A stretch of 64,000 nt of DNA from RGIG1995 sp045587445 (GCA_045587445.1 JAZNCH010000048.1:1-64000), one strand, 5' to 3'. Counted from the first letter of the stretch, positions 7,312 through 16,467 are shown. Translations and numbers: made by a program. Notes: generated by a model not told the origin, from the letters alone.

Positions 7312-8670
7312 CTATTCAAGAATATCCGAAAGGTCTTGCAATCTGTGATTTGAGGCGATTACTACGACCTTGTCTCCGTTAAGTATCATGTCGTTACCGC
7401 CTGGAATAATTGTTTTTCTTTCGCGTATTATACCGCCGATAAGAATGTTTTTCTTTAGTTTGAGATTTTTTAGTGGAATACCGATAATCTTTGCATCTTC
7501 TTTAGTGTTAAATTCAAGGGCTTCGGCTTGGTCGTCCATAAGCTTGTAAAGGGTTTCTACATTGCTGCCCATCGAGTTTTGGAGTGCACGTGCATAGCTT
7601 ATAATAATATCGGATACCAACTTTTTGGGAGAAATGATAGAGTCAAGACCGAGTTTTTCAGCCATACTTATCAGTTCCTCGCGGTTAACCTTTGCCATAA
7701 CCTTGGGAACGTTTTGAGACTCGGCAAATATAGCTATAAGTATATTTTCTTCGTCCATACCAGTAAGAGAAACAAAGGCATCGGTGGAAAGTAAGCCTTC
7801 TTCTACGAGAAGTTCTTGTTGTGCACCGTCTCCGCAAATTATTGTTGCCTTGGGTATAATTTCGCTCAGAAGTTCGCATGTTTTTTCATCTTTTTCAATT
7901 ATTTTTACCGAAGTGCCTATATTGGTAAGCATATCTGCAAGATAAAATGAAAGGCGGCCTCCGCCGAGAATCATTACGTCTTTAGCTTGTTTTTGCATAA
8001 TACCGAGGATTTTAAAGAACTTTTGAAGCTCTGCGTGTGTGGCGGTAATACCTATTCTGTCTCCGCTGCGAAGGACAAAGTTACCGTTGGGGATAAAGAC
8101 TTCGTTGTTGCGCTGGATACAGCATACAAGTACTTTTGCATCAAACTTTGAGCGAATATCGCTGAGCTTGATTCCATCGAGCATAGAATTTTCTTTAAGT
8201 CGGATTTCAATAATTTCAAGATACCTACGGGAGAAAGACTCAATTTTGACGGCAGAGGGGAATTTGAGTATGTTGAAAAGATCGTGAGCCGCGAGTCTTT
8301 CGGGGTTTATGGTTAACGAGATTTCAAGTTGCTGTTTCATAAGCCCGAGACTTTTGTCGTTATATTCAGGGCTTCTAATACGAGCGACAGTATATTTAGC
8401 ACCGAGCTTGCGGGCGATAAAGCAGCTTAACATATTAAGTTCGTCCGAGCCTGCAACAGCGACAAAGAGGTCGGCTTTGGTGACGCCTGCTTCTTCGAGA
8501 ATATCACTGTCAACGCCGTTCCCGCAAATGCCCATAACGTCATAAATGTTAGTAAGCTCGGTTATGACGGTGGGGTTATTGTCAATAGCGACGATGTTAT
8601 GCCCCTCGGCGACGAGGCTTGCAATTATTGTGGAGCCGATTTTACCGCATCCGGAAATAATAATGTTCAT
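7312..8670 (-). CDS. trkA: Trk system potassium uptake regulator TrkA
   Basis: 452 residues. The start is set at 8670 because MNIIISGCGKIGS begins the Rossmann fold and AAAGGA lies just upstream; an earlier in-frame start would add 25 residues without family similarity. Two tandem RCK units are present, each with an NAD(H)-binding N-domain (GCGKIGSTI at the start; MILGGGRLSFYLA near the middle) and a C-domain. The cytoplasmic gating ring binds nucleotides and controls TrkH, encoded next in the operon. The double-RCK length is the standard bacterial TrkA form. Confidence 0.93.
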   Translation of the reverse strand: MNIIISGCGKIGSTIIASLVAEGHNIVAIDNNPTVITELTNIYDVMGICGNGVDSDILEEAGVTKADLFVAVAGSDELNMLSCFIARKLGAKYTVARIRSPEYNDKSLGLMKQQLEISLTINPERLAAHDLFNILKFPSAVKIESFSRRYLEIIEIRLKENSMLDGIKLSDIRSKFDAKVLVCCIQRNNEVFIPNGNFVLRSGDRIGITATHAELQKFFKILGIMQKQAKDVMILGGGRLSFYLADMLTNIGTSVKIIEKDEKTCELLSEIIPKATIICGDGAQQELLVEEGLLSTDAFVSLTGMDEENILIAIFAESQNVPKVMAKVNREELISMAEKLGLDSIISPKKLVSDIIISYARALQNSMGSNVETLYKLMDDQAEALEFNTKEDAKIIGIPLKNLKLKKNILIGGIIRERKTIIPGGNDMILNGDKVVVIASNHRLQDLSDILE

Positions 8671-8842
8671 AGAAAAATCCTTTATAAAAATATGTGATGT
8701 TGACGATATAGTAGTATTAATACTTTGAGGGTATTGTAACACCAAATGCCAAAAAAAGCAAGAGAAACTGAGTTAAATGTTGTGTTTTTAGGATATATGT
8801 AAATAATAAAAAGTAATAATATCTGTTTTTTTGGAAATGGTA

Positions 8843-8871
8843 TTGCAAAACGTTAATTGTTGTGATATAAT
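8843..8871 (+). promoter_or_regulatory. Promoter of tRNA-Ser
   Basis: TTGCAA (8843-8848), 17 bases, TATAAT (8866-8871), about 70 bases before the tRNA. Confidence 0.65.
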
Positions 8872-8943
8872 TTAAACGTTATAGATTAATATTTAGAAAT
8901 ATCGAAGTGAGGGAGTTTGGAACGACCTTGCGAGGTAATATAC

Positions 8944-9033
8944 GCAGAGATATCGAAGTGGTCATAACGGGGCTGACTCGAAATCAGTTTGCGCCAAAAG
9001 CGCACGAGGGTTCGAATCCCTCTCTCTGCGCCA
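8944..9033 (+). tRNA. tRNA-Ser (anticodon CGA)
   Basis: A class II tRNA of 90 bases with encoded CCA. The acceptor arm GCAGAGA pairs with TCTCTGC. The anticodon stem GCTGA/TCAGT carries loop CTCGAAA. The long variable arm is TGCGC/GCGCA and the T arm is GAGGG-TTCGAAT-CCCTC. Confidence 0.95.
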
Positions 9034-9060
9034 AATGCGGTTTTTGCCGCAAAAACAAAG

Positions 9061-9092
9061 CCGCAAAGCAACAGAACTTTGCGGTTTTTTAT
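9061..9092 (+). terminator. Terminator after tRNA-Ser
   Basis: CCGCAAAG (9061-9068) pairs with CTTTGCGG (9077-9084), followed by six T. Confidence 0.85.
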
Positions 9093-9146
9093 TTATAAAT
9101 CGTAGTATTTATCAGTGTTTAAGTTTACTTATAGAGGGGGATAACC

Positions 9147-10103
9147 GTGAAAAAGCTGAAATACGGAATAATGAGTGCGTCGTCTATTGCACCCAGGTTT
9201 ATATCCGCAGTAAGAGAGGCGGAGGCGGGTGAGATAGTTGCAATATCTTCACGAACACTTGATAAGGCACGGCAGAAGGCTGACGAATGGGGAATAGAAA
9301 GAGCATACGGCAGTCATACAGAGCTTTTAGCAGATGATGATATAAACATAGTTTACATATCATCGGTCAATTCGGAACATTATTTTATGGCAAAACAAGC
9401 GTTGGAGTGCGGAAAAAACGTTATATGCGAAAAGCCGTGCACAACGTCTTCAAAGCATACGAAAGAATTATTTGAATTAGCGCGTAAGAAAGGCTTATTT
9501 TTTATGGAAGCGCAAAAAATGCTGTTTCTTCCCGTGATTTTGGAGACGGCAACGCTACTTTTTGGCGGGGAAATAGGCGAAATACAAATGATTGAATTCA
9601 GCCACAGTTTTTCTGCGGGTTATAACAATTGGCTTTTTGATAAAAGTCTTGGCGGCGGAACACTTCTTTCGAGCGGAATATACGCTATTCAGCTTGTTAT
9701 TTGGCTTTTCGGCGATATAAAAACTATATACGGAACATGCAGTAAAAATAAAGGCTCAGCCGAGCATCAGTATATACTTTCGGGCGAGACGGAAAGCGGC
9801 GTATTGTTTTCAATAAAAAACAGCACGACTGTTACACTTGACAATTCTGCAAAAATATACGGTTCAAAAGGTAGAGTAGAGATTTCTGAATATTGGAAAG
9901 CGCGCAAGGCGGTTGTATGTAACGGAGACAAAGAGCCGGAAATAATAGAAGTACCATGTAAATATGAGCTTATATATGAAGCGAAGCACATATATGAATG
10001 TATCGAAAAGGGGCTTCTGACAAGTCCTGTAGTAACCGAGGATATTACGGTGAAAGCAATAGAAGCAATCGAAAGAATAAAAAATACTTGGGATAAGCAA
10101 TAG
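9147..10103 (+). CDS. Gfo/Idh/MocA-family NAD(P)-dependent oxidoreductase
   Basis: 318 residues. The start is GTG at 9147 behind GAGGGG. The N-terminal Rossmann domain begins KYGIMSASSIAPRFI, a variant of the usual GxGxxG. The family's catalytic EKP motif is in NVICEKPC (about residue 95). The C-terminal alpha/beta domain carries GGGTLLSSGIY. Members oxidise or reduce sugars, inositols or dihydrodiols in the cytoplasm; the substrate cannot be deduced. It stands alone after tRNA-Ser, with a small membrane protein gene 39 bases downstream that may share its transcript. Confidence 0.85.
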   Translation: MKKLKYGIMSASSIAPRFISAVREAEAGEIVAISSRTLDKARQKADEWGIERAYGSHTELLADDDINIVYISSVNSEHYFMAKQALECGKNVICEKPCTTSSKHTKELFELARKKGLFFMEAQKMLFLPVILETATLLFGGEIGEIQMIEFSHSFSAGYNNWLFDKSLGGGTLLSSGIYAIQLVIWLFGDIKTIYGTCSKNKGSAEHQYILSGETESGVLFSIKNSTTVTLDNSAKIYGSKGRVEISEYWKARKAVVCNGDKEPEIIEVPCKYELIYEAKHIYECIEKGLLTSPVVTEDITVKAIEAIERIKNTWDKQ

Positions 10104-10142
10104 CGTTTCTTGCATAAATAAATATTGCAAAAGGGGAATACA

Positions 10143-10628
10143 ATGAAGAATTACAATCGGGCCTTTTTTGATGAATATACAAAGCTTGACGATTTGTGCA
10201 GACAGATGTTTAATTCGAGCAAAGGGGTAACGCAGTATATTGAATCAATGGAATCAACGTCGGCTGCAAAAGCACGTAACATACCTGACTGGGATTCCGA
10301 CCTGAAAATGCTCAAGCAATACCGTCATATAAGAAACAATCTTGCTCATACGCCCGGAGAATTTCACAGAGACATATGCGTTCAGTATGACGTTACATGG
10401 ATACAGATGTTTTACGACCGTATAGTAAAAAGAAAAGACCCGCTTGCGCTGTTGTTTAAGAAATCCAATACACATAACACTGCTAAAAAGCATATTGTGA
10501 TAACTAAAAAGAAAAAAAGACGCAAGAAGAAAAAGAGTATGTTTAGCGGCAATATGCGAGCGTTGCTTTTAATAGGCATAACAATTTTGGCTATTATCAT
10601 CATTGTTTGGATAAATACAAAACTATGA
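10143..10628 (+). CDS. Small tail-anchored protein of unknown function
   Basis: 161 residues. ATG at 10143 follows AAAGGGG. The soluble N-terminal part (1-105) contains KQYRHIRNNLAHTPGE, a pattern seen in HEPN-like or DUF6548-type proteins; the latter name is from memory and unchecked. A very basic stretch (KKKKRRKKKK, about 123-132) precedes a single C-terminal membrane span (about 140-158), so the bulk probably faces the cytoplasm. It follows the oxidoreductase gene by 39 bases. No function is assigned. Confidence 0.7.
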   Translation: MKNYNRAFFDEYTKLDDLCRQMFNSSKGVTQYIESMESTSAAKARNIPDWDSDLKMLKQYRHIRNNLAHTPGEFHRDICVQYDVTWIQMFYDRIVKRKDPLALLFKKSNTHNTAKKHIVITKKKKRRKKKKSMFSGNMRALLLIGITILAIIIIVWINTKL

Positions 10629-10737
10629 TATTTGTGCCGATACAGTACTTTTTGATGAAGGAATTATGCCCAACACCGTTTTGGCAAAAGGAAAATGTGT
10701 GATAGACAAAAAAGGAACAGGTTCAAGTAAATTTTGA
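10627..10737 (+). pseudogene. Remnant of an amidohydrolase (NagA-like) C-terminus
   Basis: The frame reads DICADTVLFDEGIMPNTVLA then KGKCVID, which looks like the C-terminal beta-sandwich strand of N-acetylglucosamine-6-phosphate deacetylase or related amidohydrolases (usual pattern KDADLVLFDEDxxVKxTxVKGKxV). The frame has no start and no catalytic part, overlaps the stop of the preceding gene and ends at 10737. A fragment left after a deletion is the simplest reading. Confidence 0.4.
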
Positions 10738-10787
10738 ATATATGTAAAAAAAGTGCACGGATTAAAAAAATTCGTGCACTTTGCTGT

Positions 10788-11915
10788 TTATTTAAGTCTG
10801 TTTGTAAAGTTGGTCATCATTTCGCTGATTTTAATATCTTGAGGACAAACTGCTTCACAAGCTTTACAGCTAATACAAGCGGAAGGTTTTTTATCTTCGT
10901 CAAGAAGAGCTGTTTCCTTGGGGGCAATATATCCGCCGGTAGTAAATTTATAGTTGTTGTAAAGTTCGATAAGATAGGGGATATTAAGTTCTTTCGGACA
11001 ATATGTGGTGCAATATTTACAAGAGGTGCAGGGGAGAGGATTCTTTTCGGTCATTTTTCTGCCGAGAGAATAGAGAAGCTCAATTTCATCGTTTGTTAAA
11101 GGCTTTCTTTCAGAAAAGACAGCAAGGTTTTCTTTTAATTGCTCTAAGTTAGACATACCTGAAAGGGTAACGCATACGCCGTCTATCGACTGTATGTATC
11201 TGAACGCCCATTCTGCAGTTGTTCTTTCGGGGGCGTTGTTTTTAAGAACATCGGCAAAAACAGGAGCGAGGTTGTATAGACGTCCGCCTCTTACGGGTTC
11301 CATTACCCAAATAGGAACGTTAATTGAGTTAAGGTAGTCAACCTTTGCCTTTGCGTCTTGATATTCCCAGTCAAGCCAGTTTAACTGTATCTGACAAAAA
11401 TCTATAACATTACCGTACGCATCAAAAAATCTTTTAAGTGTTTCAAGAGAGCAGTGGCAGGATAATCCCAAGTGTTTGATTCTGCCATTTTTCTTTTGTT
11501 CGGTAAGATAGGTGTAAACACCGTATTTTTCATCGTCTAAATATTCGTTGATATTTGCCTCTGTCAATGAGTGGAAGAGGTAAAAGTCAAAAAAATTCGT
11601 TTTGCATTTAACAAGCTGCTGTTCAAAAATTTCAGCTTGTTTACCAAAATGAGCTATGTCATATCCGGGGAATTTTGAAGCCAAATAATAGCTGTCTCGC
11701 GGATAGCTTGACAAAATTTCTCCGACCACGGATTCCGATTGACCGTTATGGTAGGCCCACGCAGTATCAAAATAATTCAGACCGTTTTTGATAGCGTAAT
11801 CGAACAATACTTTTGTTTTTTCTATATCAATAGTATTATCTTCGAGCGTAGGAAATCTCATACACCCGAGACCGAGAGCCGAAATTTGCATATCTTTGAA
11901 CTTGTTGTAGTACAT
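10788..11915 (-). CDS. Aldo/keto reductase with C-terminal 2x[4Fe-4S] ferredoxin domain
   Basis: 375 residues. The start at 11915 (MYYNKFKDMQISALGLG) follows TAGGAGTGG; the longer frame adds an implausible hydrophobic leader. The TIM-barrel (1-280) has YFDTAWAYHNG with the catalytic Asp and Tyr, LASKFPG with the Lys, and a His in LGLSCHCS. The C-terminus has two ferredoxin motifs, CTSCKYCTTYCP and CISCKACEAVCP. This ferredoxin-fused subfamily is widespread in anaerobes; its electron partner and substrate are generally unknown. It is transcribed alone. Confidence 0.9.
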   Translation of the reverse strand: MYYNKFKDMQISALGLGCMRFPTLEDNTIDIEKTKVLFDYAIKNGLNYFDTAWAYHNGQSESVVGEILSSYPRDSYYLASKFPGYDIAHFGKQAEIFEQQLVKCKTNFFDFYLFHSLTEANINEYLDDEKYGVYTYLTEQKKNGRIKHLGLSCHCSLETLKRFFDAYGNVIDFCQIQLNWLDWEYQDAKAKVDYLNSINVPIWVMEPVRGGRLYNLAPVFADVLKNNAPERTTAEWAFRYIQSIDGVCVTLSGMSNLEQLKENLAVFSERKPLTNDEIELLYSLGRKMTEKNPLPCTSCKYCTTYCPKELNIPYLIELYNNYKFTTGGYIAPKETALLDEDKKPSACISCKACEAVCPQDIKISEMMTNFTNRLK

Positions 11916-12018
11916 ATAACCACTCCTATATACGTTTGATAAATATATTCTACCATAAATAACAGTGTATTGCAATATAGTATTATGTATTAAGAAAAAT
12001 GTGTACAAATAACAATAA

Positions 12019-12258
12019 TCAATCTATAAGATTTTCTCTTTCAAACAAAGGCGAATCAAAAAAGTCTTTAACAGAAATTTCAAGCCCCTCGCAGACCTCG
12101 TATATAATTCTTATTTTCATACTGTCAAAATTACAATTTAATATGGTGCTTAAAGTTGATTGCGGAACACCGCTTTTCATTGAAAGAGCATATTGAGTAT
12201 ATCCTTTTTCTTTACACAGTTCTTTTATTCTTTTAGAAACAGCTTCATTAAGTTTCAT
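12019..12258 (-). CDS. XRE-family helix-turn-helix regulator
   Basis: 79 residues, almost entirely one Cro/C1-type HTH (about 8-62): AVSKRIKELCKEKGYTQYAL, SGVPQSTLSTIL and the closing GLEISVKDFFD. A stand-alone DNA-binding regulator, probably dimeric. It lies between the aldo/keto reductase and a lipoprotein on the same strand but is separated from the latter by a terminator. The target is unknown. Confidence 0.85.
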   Translation of the reverse strand: MKLNEAVSKRIKELCKEKGYTQYALSMKSGVPQSTLSTILNCNFDSMKIRIIYEVCEGLEISVKDFFDSPLFERENLID

Positions 12259-12363
12259 TTGCTTACTCCTATACTATATACATTTGAGAACGTTATTGGT
12301 GTTTTGTTGCCTATACTTCTTACTTTTCTTATCAAAGTTTTTAACATTGCTTTTTTCAAAAAG

Positions 12364-12399
12364 CGAAAAAAAGGCTGTATAGGTTATTCCTATACAGCC
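12364..12399 (-). terminator. Terminator of the duplicated-domain lipoprotein gene
   Basis: An 11-bp stem (GGCTGTATAGG with CCTATACAGCC, 12373-12399), followed on the minus strand by a run of seven T. Confidence 0.88.
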
Positions 12400-12420
12400 G
12401 TATTCTTGTAAGAGTTAAAC

Positions 12421-13806
12421 TTATGCAGCAGCCTTTACAGAGGTAATGTGAGTGTTAACCCCCTGATACCAGTAGAGGAAGCCGTCGATGTCAACAACGT
12501 CGCCTGCCTTAAGAGCGGAAACAGCCTTGTAAACTTCAGTTTCAGCATCTGTGAGGTAAGATTCAACACAGAAATCATAGGACTTGCCGTCTTTAGCAAC
12601 GGTAACGTAAATATCGTTGCCTGCCTGGTTGTTCTTGAATTCAACCTTTTCGATTGTCATAGCCTTGAAGGATACAACTTTGTTCTGGTGCTTGATGAGG
12701 TCATCAGTACCGAGAAGAGCAGTAACGTCAGTAGCAGTAGCAATCCACTTGTCAGCTTCAACGATTTCGAAAGTAGCGTCTACGATTTCAACTTCGCCTT
12801 CCCAAGCAGTCTTGTTACCGGTTACCTTGATCTTAGTGCCGTTTTCGAGTTTTTTGTAGTCTTCTTCAGAGCACTTCATTTCATACATAAAGTAAGCGCC
12901 GTCGGGATCCTGAGCGTAAACAGTAGCTTTGTTTTCCCACCAAGCCTGTTTGCCCTGAACGTAAGCTTCAATAACAACCTTAGCATCCATAGCGGCAGCA
13001 TCGTATTCAGCGTAGGTCATAACGCCTTCGGATTTAGCTGCTGCGGGGTTTGCAACTGCGGTAATGTGAGTGTTAACCCCCTGATACCAGTAGAGGAAGC
13101 CTTCAACGTCAACAACGTCGCCTGCCTTGAGAGCAGAAACAGCTTTGTAAACTTCGGTTTCAGCATCTGTGAGGTAAGACTCAACACAGAAGTCGTATGA
13201 CTTGCCGTCTTTAGCAACAGTAACGTAGATGTCGTTTCCTGCCTGGTTGTTTTTGAATTCAACCTTTTCAATTGTCATACCCTTGAAAGTAACAACTTTG
13301 TTCTGATGCTTGATGAGGTCATCAGTACCGAGAAGAGCAGTAACGTCTGTAGATTCAGCAATCCATTTTTCACTTTCAATAATTTCGAAAGTAGCATCTA
13401 CGATTTCAACTTCGCCCTCCCAAGCAGTCTTGTTACCGGTTACCTTAATCTTAGTGCCGTTTTCGAGCTTAGCGTAATCTGCTTCTGTACAAGCCATTTC
13501 GTACAAGAAGTAAGCGCCGTCGGGATCCTGAGCATAAACAGTAGCTTTGTTTTCCCACCAAGCCTGTTTGCCTTGAACGTAAGCTTCGATAGTAACCTTA
13601 GCGTCCATAGCGGCAGCATCGTATTCAGCGTATGTCATAACGCCTTCGGACTTAGCTGCAGGGTCGAATTTGTTTTCATTTTCTTTTGTTTCAACAACGG
13701 TTTCATCATTATTCTTGTCGTCGTTGGGTGTTTCGGTAGTGCCGCAGCTTGCGAGAGCGAGTACTGCAAGAACAACTACCATTAAAAGTACGAGAAACTT
13801 TTTCAT
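12421..13806 (-). CDS. Lipoprotein with two near-identical 206-residue OB-fold-like repeats
   Basis: 461 residues. The signal peptide ends in a lipobox LALASC (Cys21), so it is anchored on the outside of the membrane. An acidic linker (22-50) leads to two tandem units: residues 51-256 and 257-459, each beginning AKSEGVMTYAEYDAAAMDA and ending GVNTHIT. Within each unit two small beta-rich blocks (EAYVQGKQAWWENKATVYA...; ALKAGDVVD...FLYWYQG) look like OB folds, which in lipoproteins often bind small ligands or other proteins. The units remain very similar at DNA level too, implying a recent duplication. A minus-strand promoter lies at 13859-13886, so it is monocistronic. Ligand unknown. Confidence 0.75.
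   Translation of the reverse strand: MKKFLVLLMVVVLAVLALASCGTTETPNDDKNNDETVVETKENENKFDPAAKSEGVMTYAEYDAAAMDAKVTIEAYVQGKQAWWENKATVYAQDPDGAYFLYEMACTEADYAKLENGTKIKVTGNKTAWEGEVEIVDATFEIIESEKWIAESTDVTALLGTDDLIKHQNKVVTFKGMTIEKVEFKNNQAGNDIYVTVAKDGKSYDFCVESYLTDAETEVYKAVSALKAGDVVDVEGFLYWYQGVNTHITAVANPAAAKSEGVMTYAEYDAAAMDAKVVIEAYVQGKQAWWENKATVYAQDPDGAYFMYEMKCSEEDYKKLENGTKIKVTGNKTAWEGEVEIVDATFEIVEADKWIATATDVTALLGTDDLIKHQNKVVSFKAMTIEKVEFKNNQAGNDIYVTVAKDGKSYDFCVESYLTDAETEVYKAVSALKAGDVVDIDGFLYWYQGVNTHITSVKAAA
12430..13656 (-). repeat. Intragenic tandem duplication, two units offset by 618 bp
   Basis: Unit A is 13039-13656 and unit B about 12430-13038. Long stretches match between the copies at an offset of exactly 618 bp (for example the segments starting at 12451 and 13069), with mostly third-position differences. 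Confidence 0.9.
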
Positions 13807-13858
13807 TTTTAAAATCTCCTTTTTAATGTGTTTGGAAAAAAATTTTCATACAAATAAC

Positions 13859-13886
13859 ATTATATAGAATTACAGGAAAATGTCAA
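13859..13886 (-). promoter_or_regulatory. Promoter of the duplicated-domain lipoprotein gene
   Basis: On the minus strand TTGACA (13886-13881), 16 bases, TATAAT (13864-13859). Confidence 0.7.
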
Positions 13887-13896
13887 GAATAATTAA

Positions 13897-15582
13897 TTAT
13901 TTTCTTGATTTTCGCCAATAATACAGCGCGGAAAAACCTAAAATTATCCAAATTACACCAAGAGTTGAGAGAAGAGCGATCGATGCCTTGGGCAGAGGTC
14001 CTTCGGTAATATCTTTTGTGAGGTCGGTATTCTCTGTATCTTCGGTGTCAGTAATAATTTTTCCACCGAACGTATTAAGCTTATACAGAGAAATAAGGTC
14101 GCTGTACATATTTTTCATAAAGGCATCATCTACAGTCTCTTTACGGCGGGTAGATTTCGTTACGTTTTCAATAAGCTGTCCCGCTACGTTACGAAGCGAA
14201 GCCGAGCCGTTAAATACGGGGGTTACGAACGTGTTGTCTATGTTATTCATCAAAAGCTGTGAAGCTTTTATTTTAATATCGTAATAAAGCTGATTGTCTT
14301 CGCCGATACGTGAAATATAGTCTTTGTATTCGTCTGAATTTTGAGCTTTTGAAGTTACGGGAACATAGCCTTCCGTTTGTGAGTATGCGATTTGCACATC
14401 ATTGGTGAGCATAAACTGACAGAACAGCCACGATGCTAATACAACCTGTGGGTCCTTTTTATTAAATATACATATCGAAGGTCCTTGCGAAATCATTTTA
14501 GGATTTTCAGTGTCATACTGCGGAATGGGCATTACTACCGTTTCAAAATCAACTATTCTGTCTTCGCTTATATCTACCAAAGGAGCTTTTGTTCCCATCC
14601 AGGTTGCACCTGCGGTAGAGTCAATAGCGAAAATACATTGACCTGCGTTCAGTGAGTTTGCGGGATAGCCTGAAATCTTAAAAGTAGAGAATGCACCCGA
14701 TTTGGTATATTTTGATACGTTGTACAAAATCTTTTCGGTTTCTTTGTTAAAGATAAGAATGTCGCCATTATCTTTTGAATAACCTGTGCCGAGCTGTTCG
14801 AGCATACTTATCATCATATTGTCGGTTGACTTGTAAATAAAGGGTATCAAAACGTTTTGTCCGTTTACGATATAGTTTCCGTCAGCATCTTTTTTTGTTG
14901 CCGCCTCGGATACTTCCCAAATAAAATCCCAAGTCATAACTTCGGGGAGGGTAAAGCCGAGTTTTTCAACGTAGGTCTTGTTTACGTAACAAGCTTCGGT
15001 CGAACGCATATATGGTAGAGCGTAATAGCTACCGTTTAATATACATTCATTGAGAAACTGAGGAATAATTTCGTCTTTAGTCGGACCGTCAAATTTAAGA
15101 CTTGTTCCGCCGAGACCGTATTTTTCATCTTCAAACAGACTGTCGAGAGGGACTACCGTATCTTTACCTGTCAGATATGTTGCGATATGGTCGGGATAGG
15201 TTATACAAATATTTGGAGTCGTATCGGTTGCGATATTCGTAATAACGTCGTTGTAAATTCTCGAATAGTCGTTATAAAGGCGGAGCTTTATTTTAATATT
15301 CGGGTAAAGGGCTTCAAAATCTTCAATAGCTTGCGCATATATTTCTGTTTGAGTTATATTTGTATCGTTTTTTGCCCAGAACGTAAGCTCGTATTGTTTC
15401 GATTCATCAAATGAATCGGGAAGCTTATACAGATCTTTCTTTTCGCTGTCCGAGGAGGGAGTATCTTCGTTTTCTTGCGGTGTATCAATGGGAGTATCAT
15501 TTGAAGCCAAACTACCGTGACACGACGTAAAACTTGTAAGCGTAAGCAATAAAACGAGCAGTAAACAAAATATTCTTTTCAT
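13897..15582 (-). CDS. Extracellular sugar-binding lipoprotein of an ABC importer, with extra C-terminal membrane anchor
   Basis: 561 residues. Signal peptide and lipobox (LTSFTSC, Cys21). The body (about 55-490) is an SBP_bac-type solute-binding domain (YELTFWAKNDTN; YALPYMRSTEACYVNKTY; the GQCIFAIDSTAGATW region). Unusually, it also has a C-terminal hydrophobic span (about 537-556) and basic tail WRKSRK, so both ends may be membrane-attached. It is the last gene of the importer operon and overlaps the upstream permease stop/start by one base. Substrate is probably a sugar or oligosaccharide, given the MalF/MalG/MalK-type partners. Confidence 0.88.
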   Translation of the reverse strand: MKRIFCLLLVLLLTLTSFTSCHGSLASNDTPIDTPQENEDTPSSDSEKKDLYKLPDSFDESKQYELTFWAKNDTNITQTEIYAQAIEDFEALYPNIKIKLRLYNDYSRIYNDVITNIATDTTPNICITYPDHIATYLTGKDTVVPLDSLFEDEKYGLGGTSLKFDGPTKDEIIPQFLNECILNGSYYALPYMRSTEACYVNKTYVEKLGFTLPEVMTWDFIWEVSEAATKKDADGNYIVNGQNVLIPFIYKSTDNMMISMLEQLGTGYSKDNGDILIFNKETEKILYNVSKYTKSGAFSTFKISGYPANSLNAGQCIFAIDSTAGATWMGTKAPLVDISEDRIVDFETVVMPIPQYDTENPKMISQGPSICIFNKKDPQVVLASWLFCQFMLTNDVQIAYSQTEGYVPVTSKAQNSDEYKDYISRIGEDNQLYYDIKIKASQLLMNNIDNTFVTPVFNGSASLRNVAGQLIENVTKSTRRKETVDDAFMKNMYSDLISLYKLNTFGGKIITDTEDTENTDLTKDITEGPLPKASIALLSTLGVIWIILGFSALYYWRKSRK

Positions 15583-16466
15583 TATCCTTTTGTACCTCCT
15601 CTTGCAACGCCCTCCATGATTTTCTTACGGAATATGATAAACAGTATTATAAGAGGAACGGAGATAACGACTACCGCCGCCATCATACGCGGAATATTGT
15701 CTCTTCCGAAGCCATTTTCTCGTATTTCCTGTATTCCGTTTGATACGAGATAGTACGCCTGTTCGTCTGTAATAAGTCTGGGCCAAACGTAAGAGTTCCA
15801 ACATTCGATAACCTTAAGTATCGTTATGGTTATAATAGTGGGACGGCAAATTGGTATCATAACCTTCCACATATATTTCCAGTCGCTCGTTCCGTCAACC
15901 TTTGCCGCGTAATATAATTCGTCGGGAATCTGCGAGAAGTTTTCTTTCAAGAGATATACGTAGAATACCGACATAACCGAGGGGAGTATAAGACCGGCGA
16001 AGGTGTTACGCATATTGAGGTTGGTAACTGTGGTGAAGTTTGTAATGATAACCAGTTCGTTAGGTATCATCATAAGTGAGAGAATAAGAGTGAATACCGC
16101 ATTCTTTCCCTTGAAATTCATTCTTGCAAAGGCGAATGCTGCGGGAATAACGATGCAGAGCATAATTGCCGTTGTTGCAAGTGTAAAAATAAGTGTGTTT
16201 AAGAAGTATTGACCGAGAGGAACGGAAGTGAATGCTTCCTTGTAGTTTTCAAATGCGGGGGAAGTTGTAAAAAACTTCGGAACTGTTTCGGAGCTGTAGG
16301 CGCTGTAGCTTTTAAGAGACGTAAGTATCATCCAATAAAAAGGGAAAAGTACGGCTATTGCCCAAACAGTCAGCATTATATAGGTGAAAACATTCAGTAT
16401 TTTTTTACGCAGCTTTGCATTTTTTTCTATTTTTTCATATTGAACGCTGTTATTCATAATACCCAC
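15582..16466 (-). CDS. Sugar ABC transporter permease, MalG type
   Basis: 294 residues, six membrane spans and the EAA loop (YYAAKVDGTSDWKYMWKVMI, about 193-212) that contacts the ATPase. The long cytoplasmic N-terminus and final GVARGGTKG are typical of the CUT1 MalG branch. It pairs with the MalF-type permease encoded one base upstream and hands substrate from the binding lipoprotein into the cytoplasm. The gene overlaps the binding-protein gene by one base, indicating coupled translation. Confidence 0.92.
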   Translation of the reverse strand: MGIMNNSVQYEKIEKNAKLRKKILNVFTYIMLTVWAIAVLFPFYWMILTSLKSYSAYSSETVPKFFTTSPAFENYKEAFTSVPLGQYFLNTLIFTLATTAIMLCIVIPAAFAFARMNFKGKNAVFTLILSLMMIPNELVIITNFTTVTNLNMRNTFAGLILPSVMSVFYVYLLKENFSQIPDELYYAAKVDGTSDWKYMWKVMIPICRPTIITITILKVIECWNSYVWPRLITDEQAYYLVSNGIQEIRENGFGRDNIPRMMAAVVVISVPLIILFIIFRKKIMEGVARGGTKG

Positions 16467-16467
16467 C

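Noticed and set aside
8907..9098. Open frames running through tRNA-Ser on both strands
   Set aside because: They are read-throughs of the tRNA gene and its terminator, with no protein-like sequence.
12448..13200. A 250-codon plus-strand open frame opposite the duplicated lipoprotein gene
   Set aside because: It is the antisense shadow of a gene with a clear signal peptide, ribosome site, promoter and terminator; the frame is repeated only because the real gene is.
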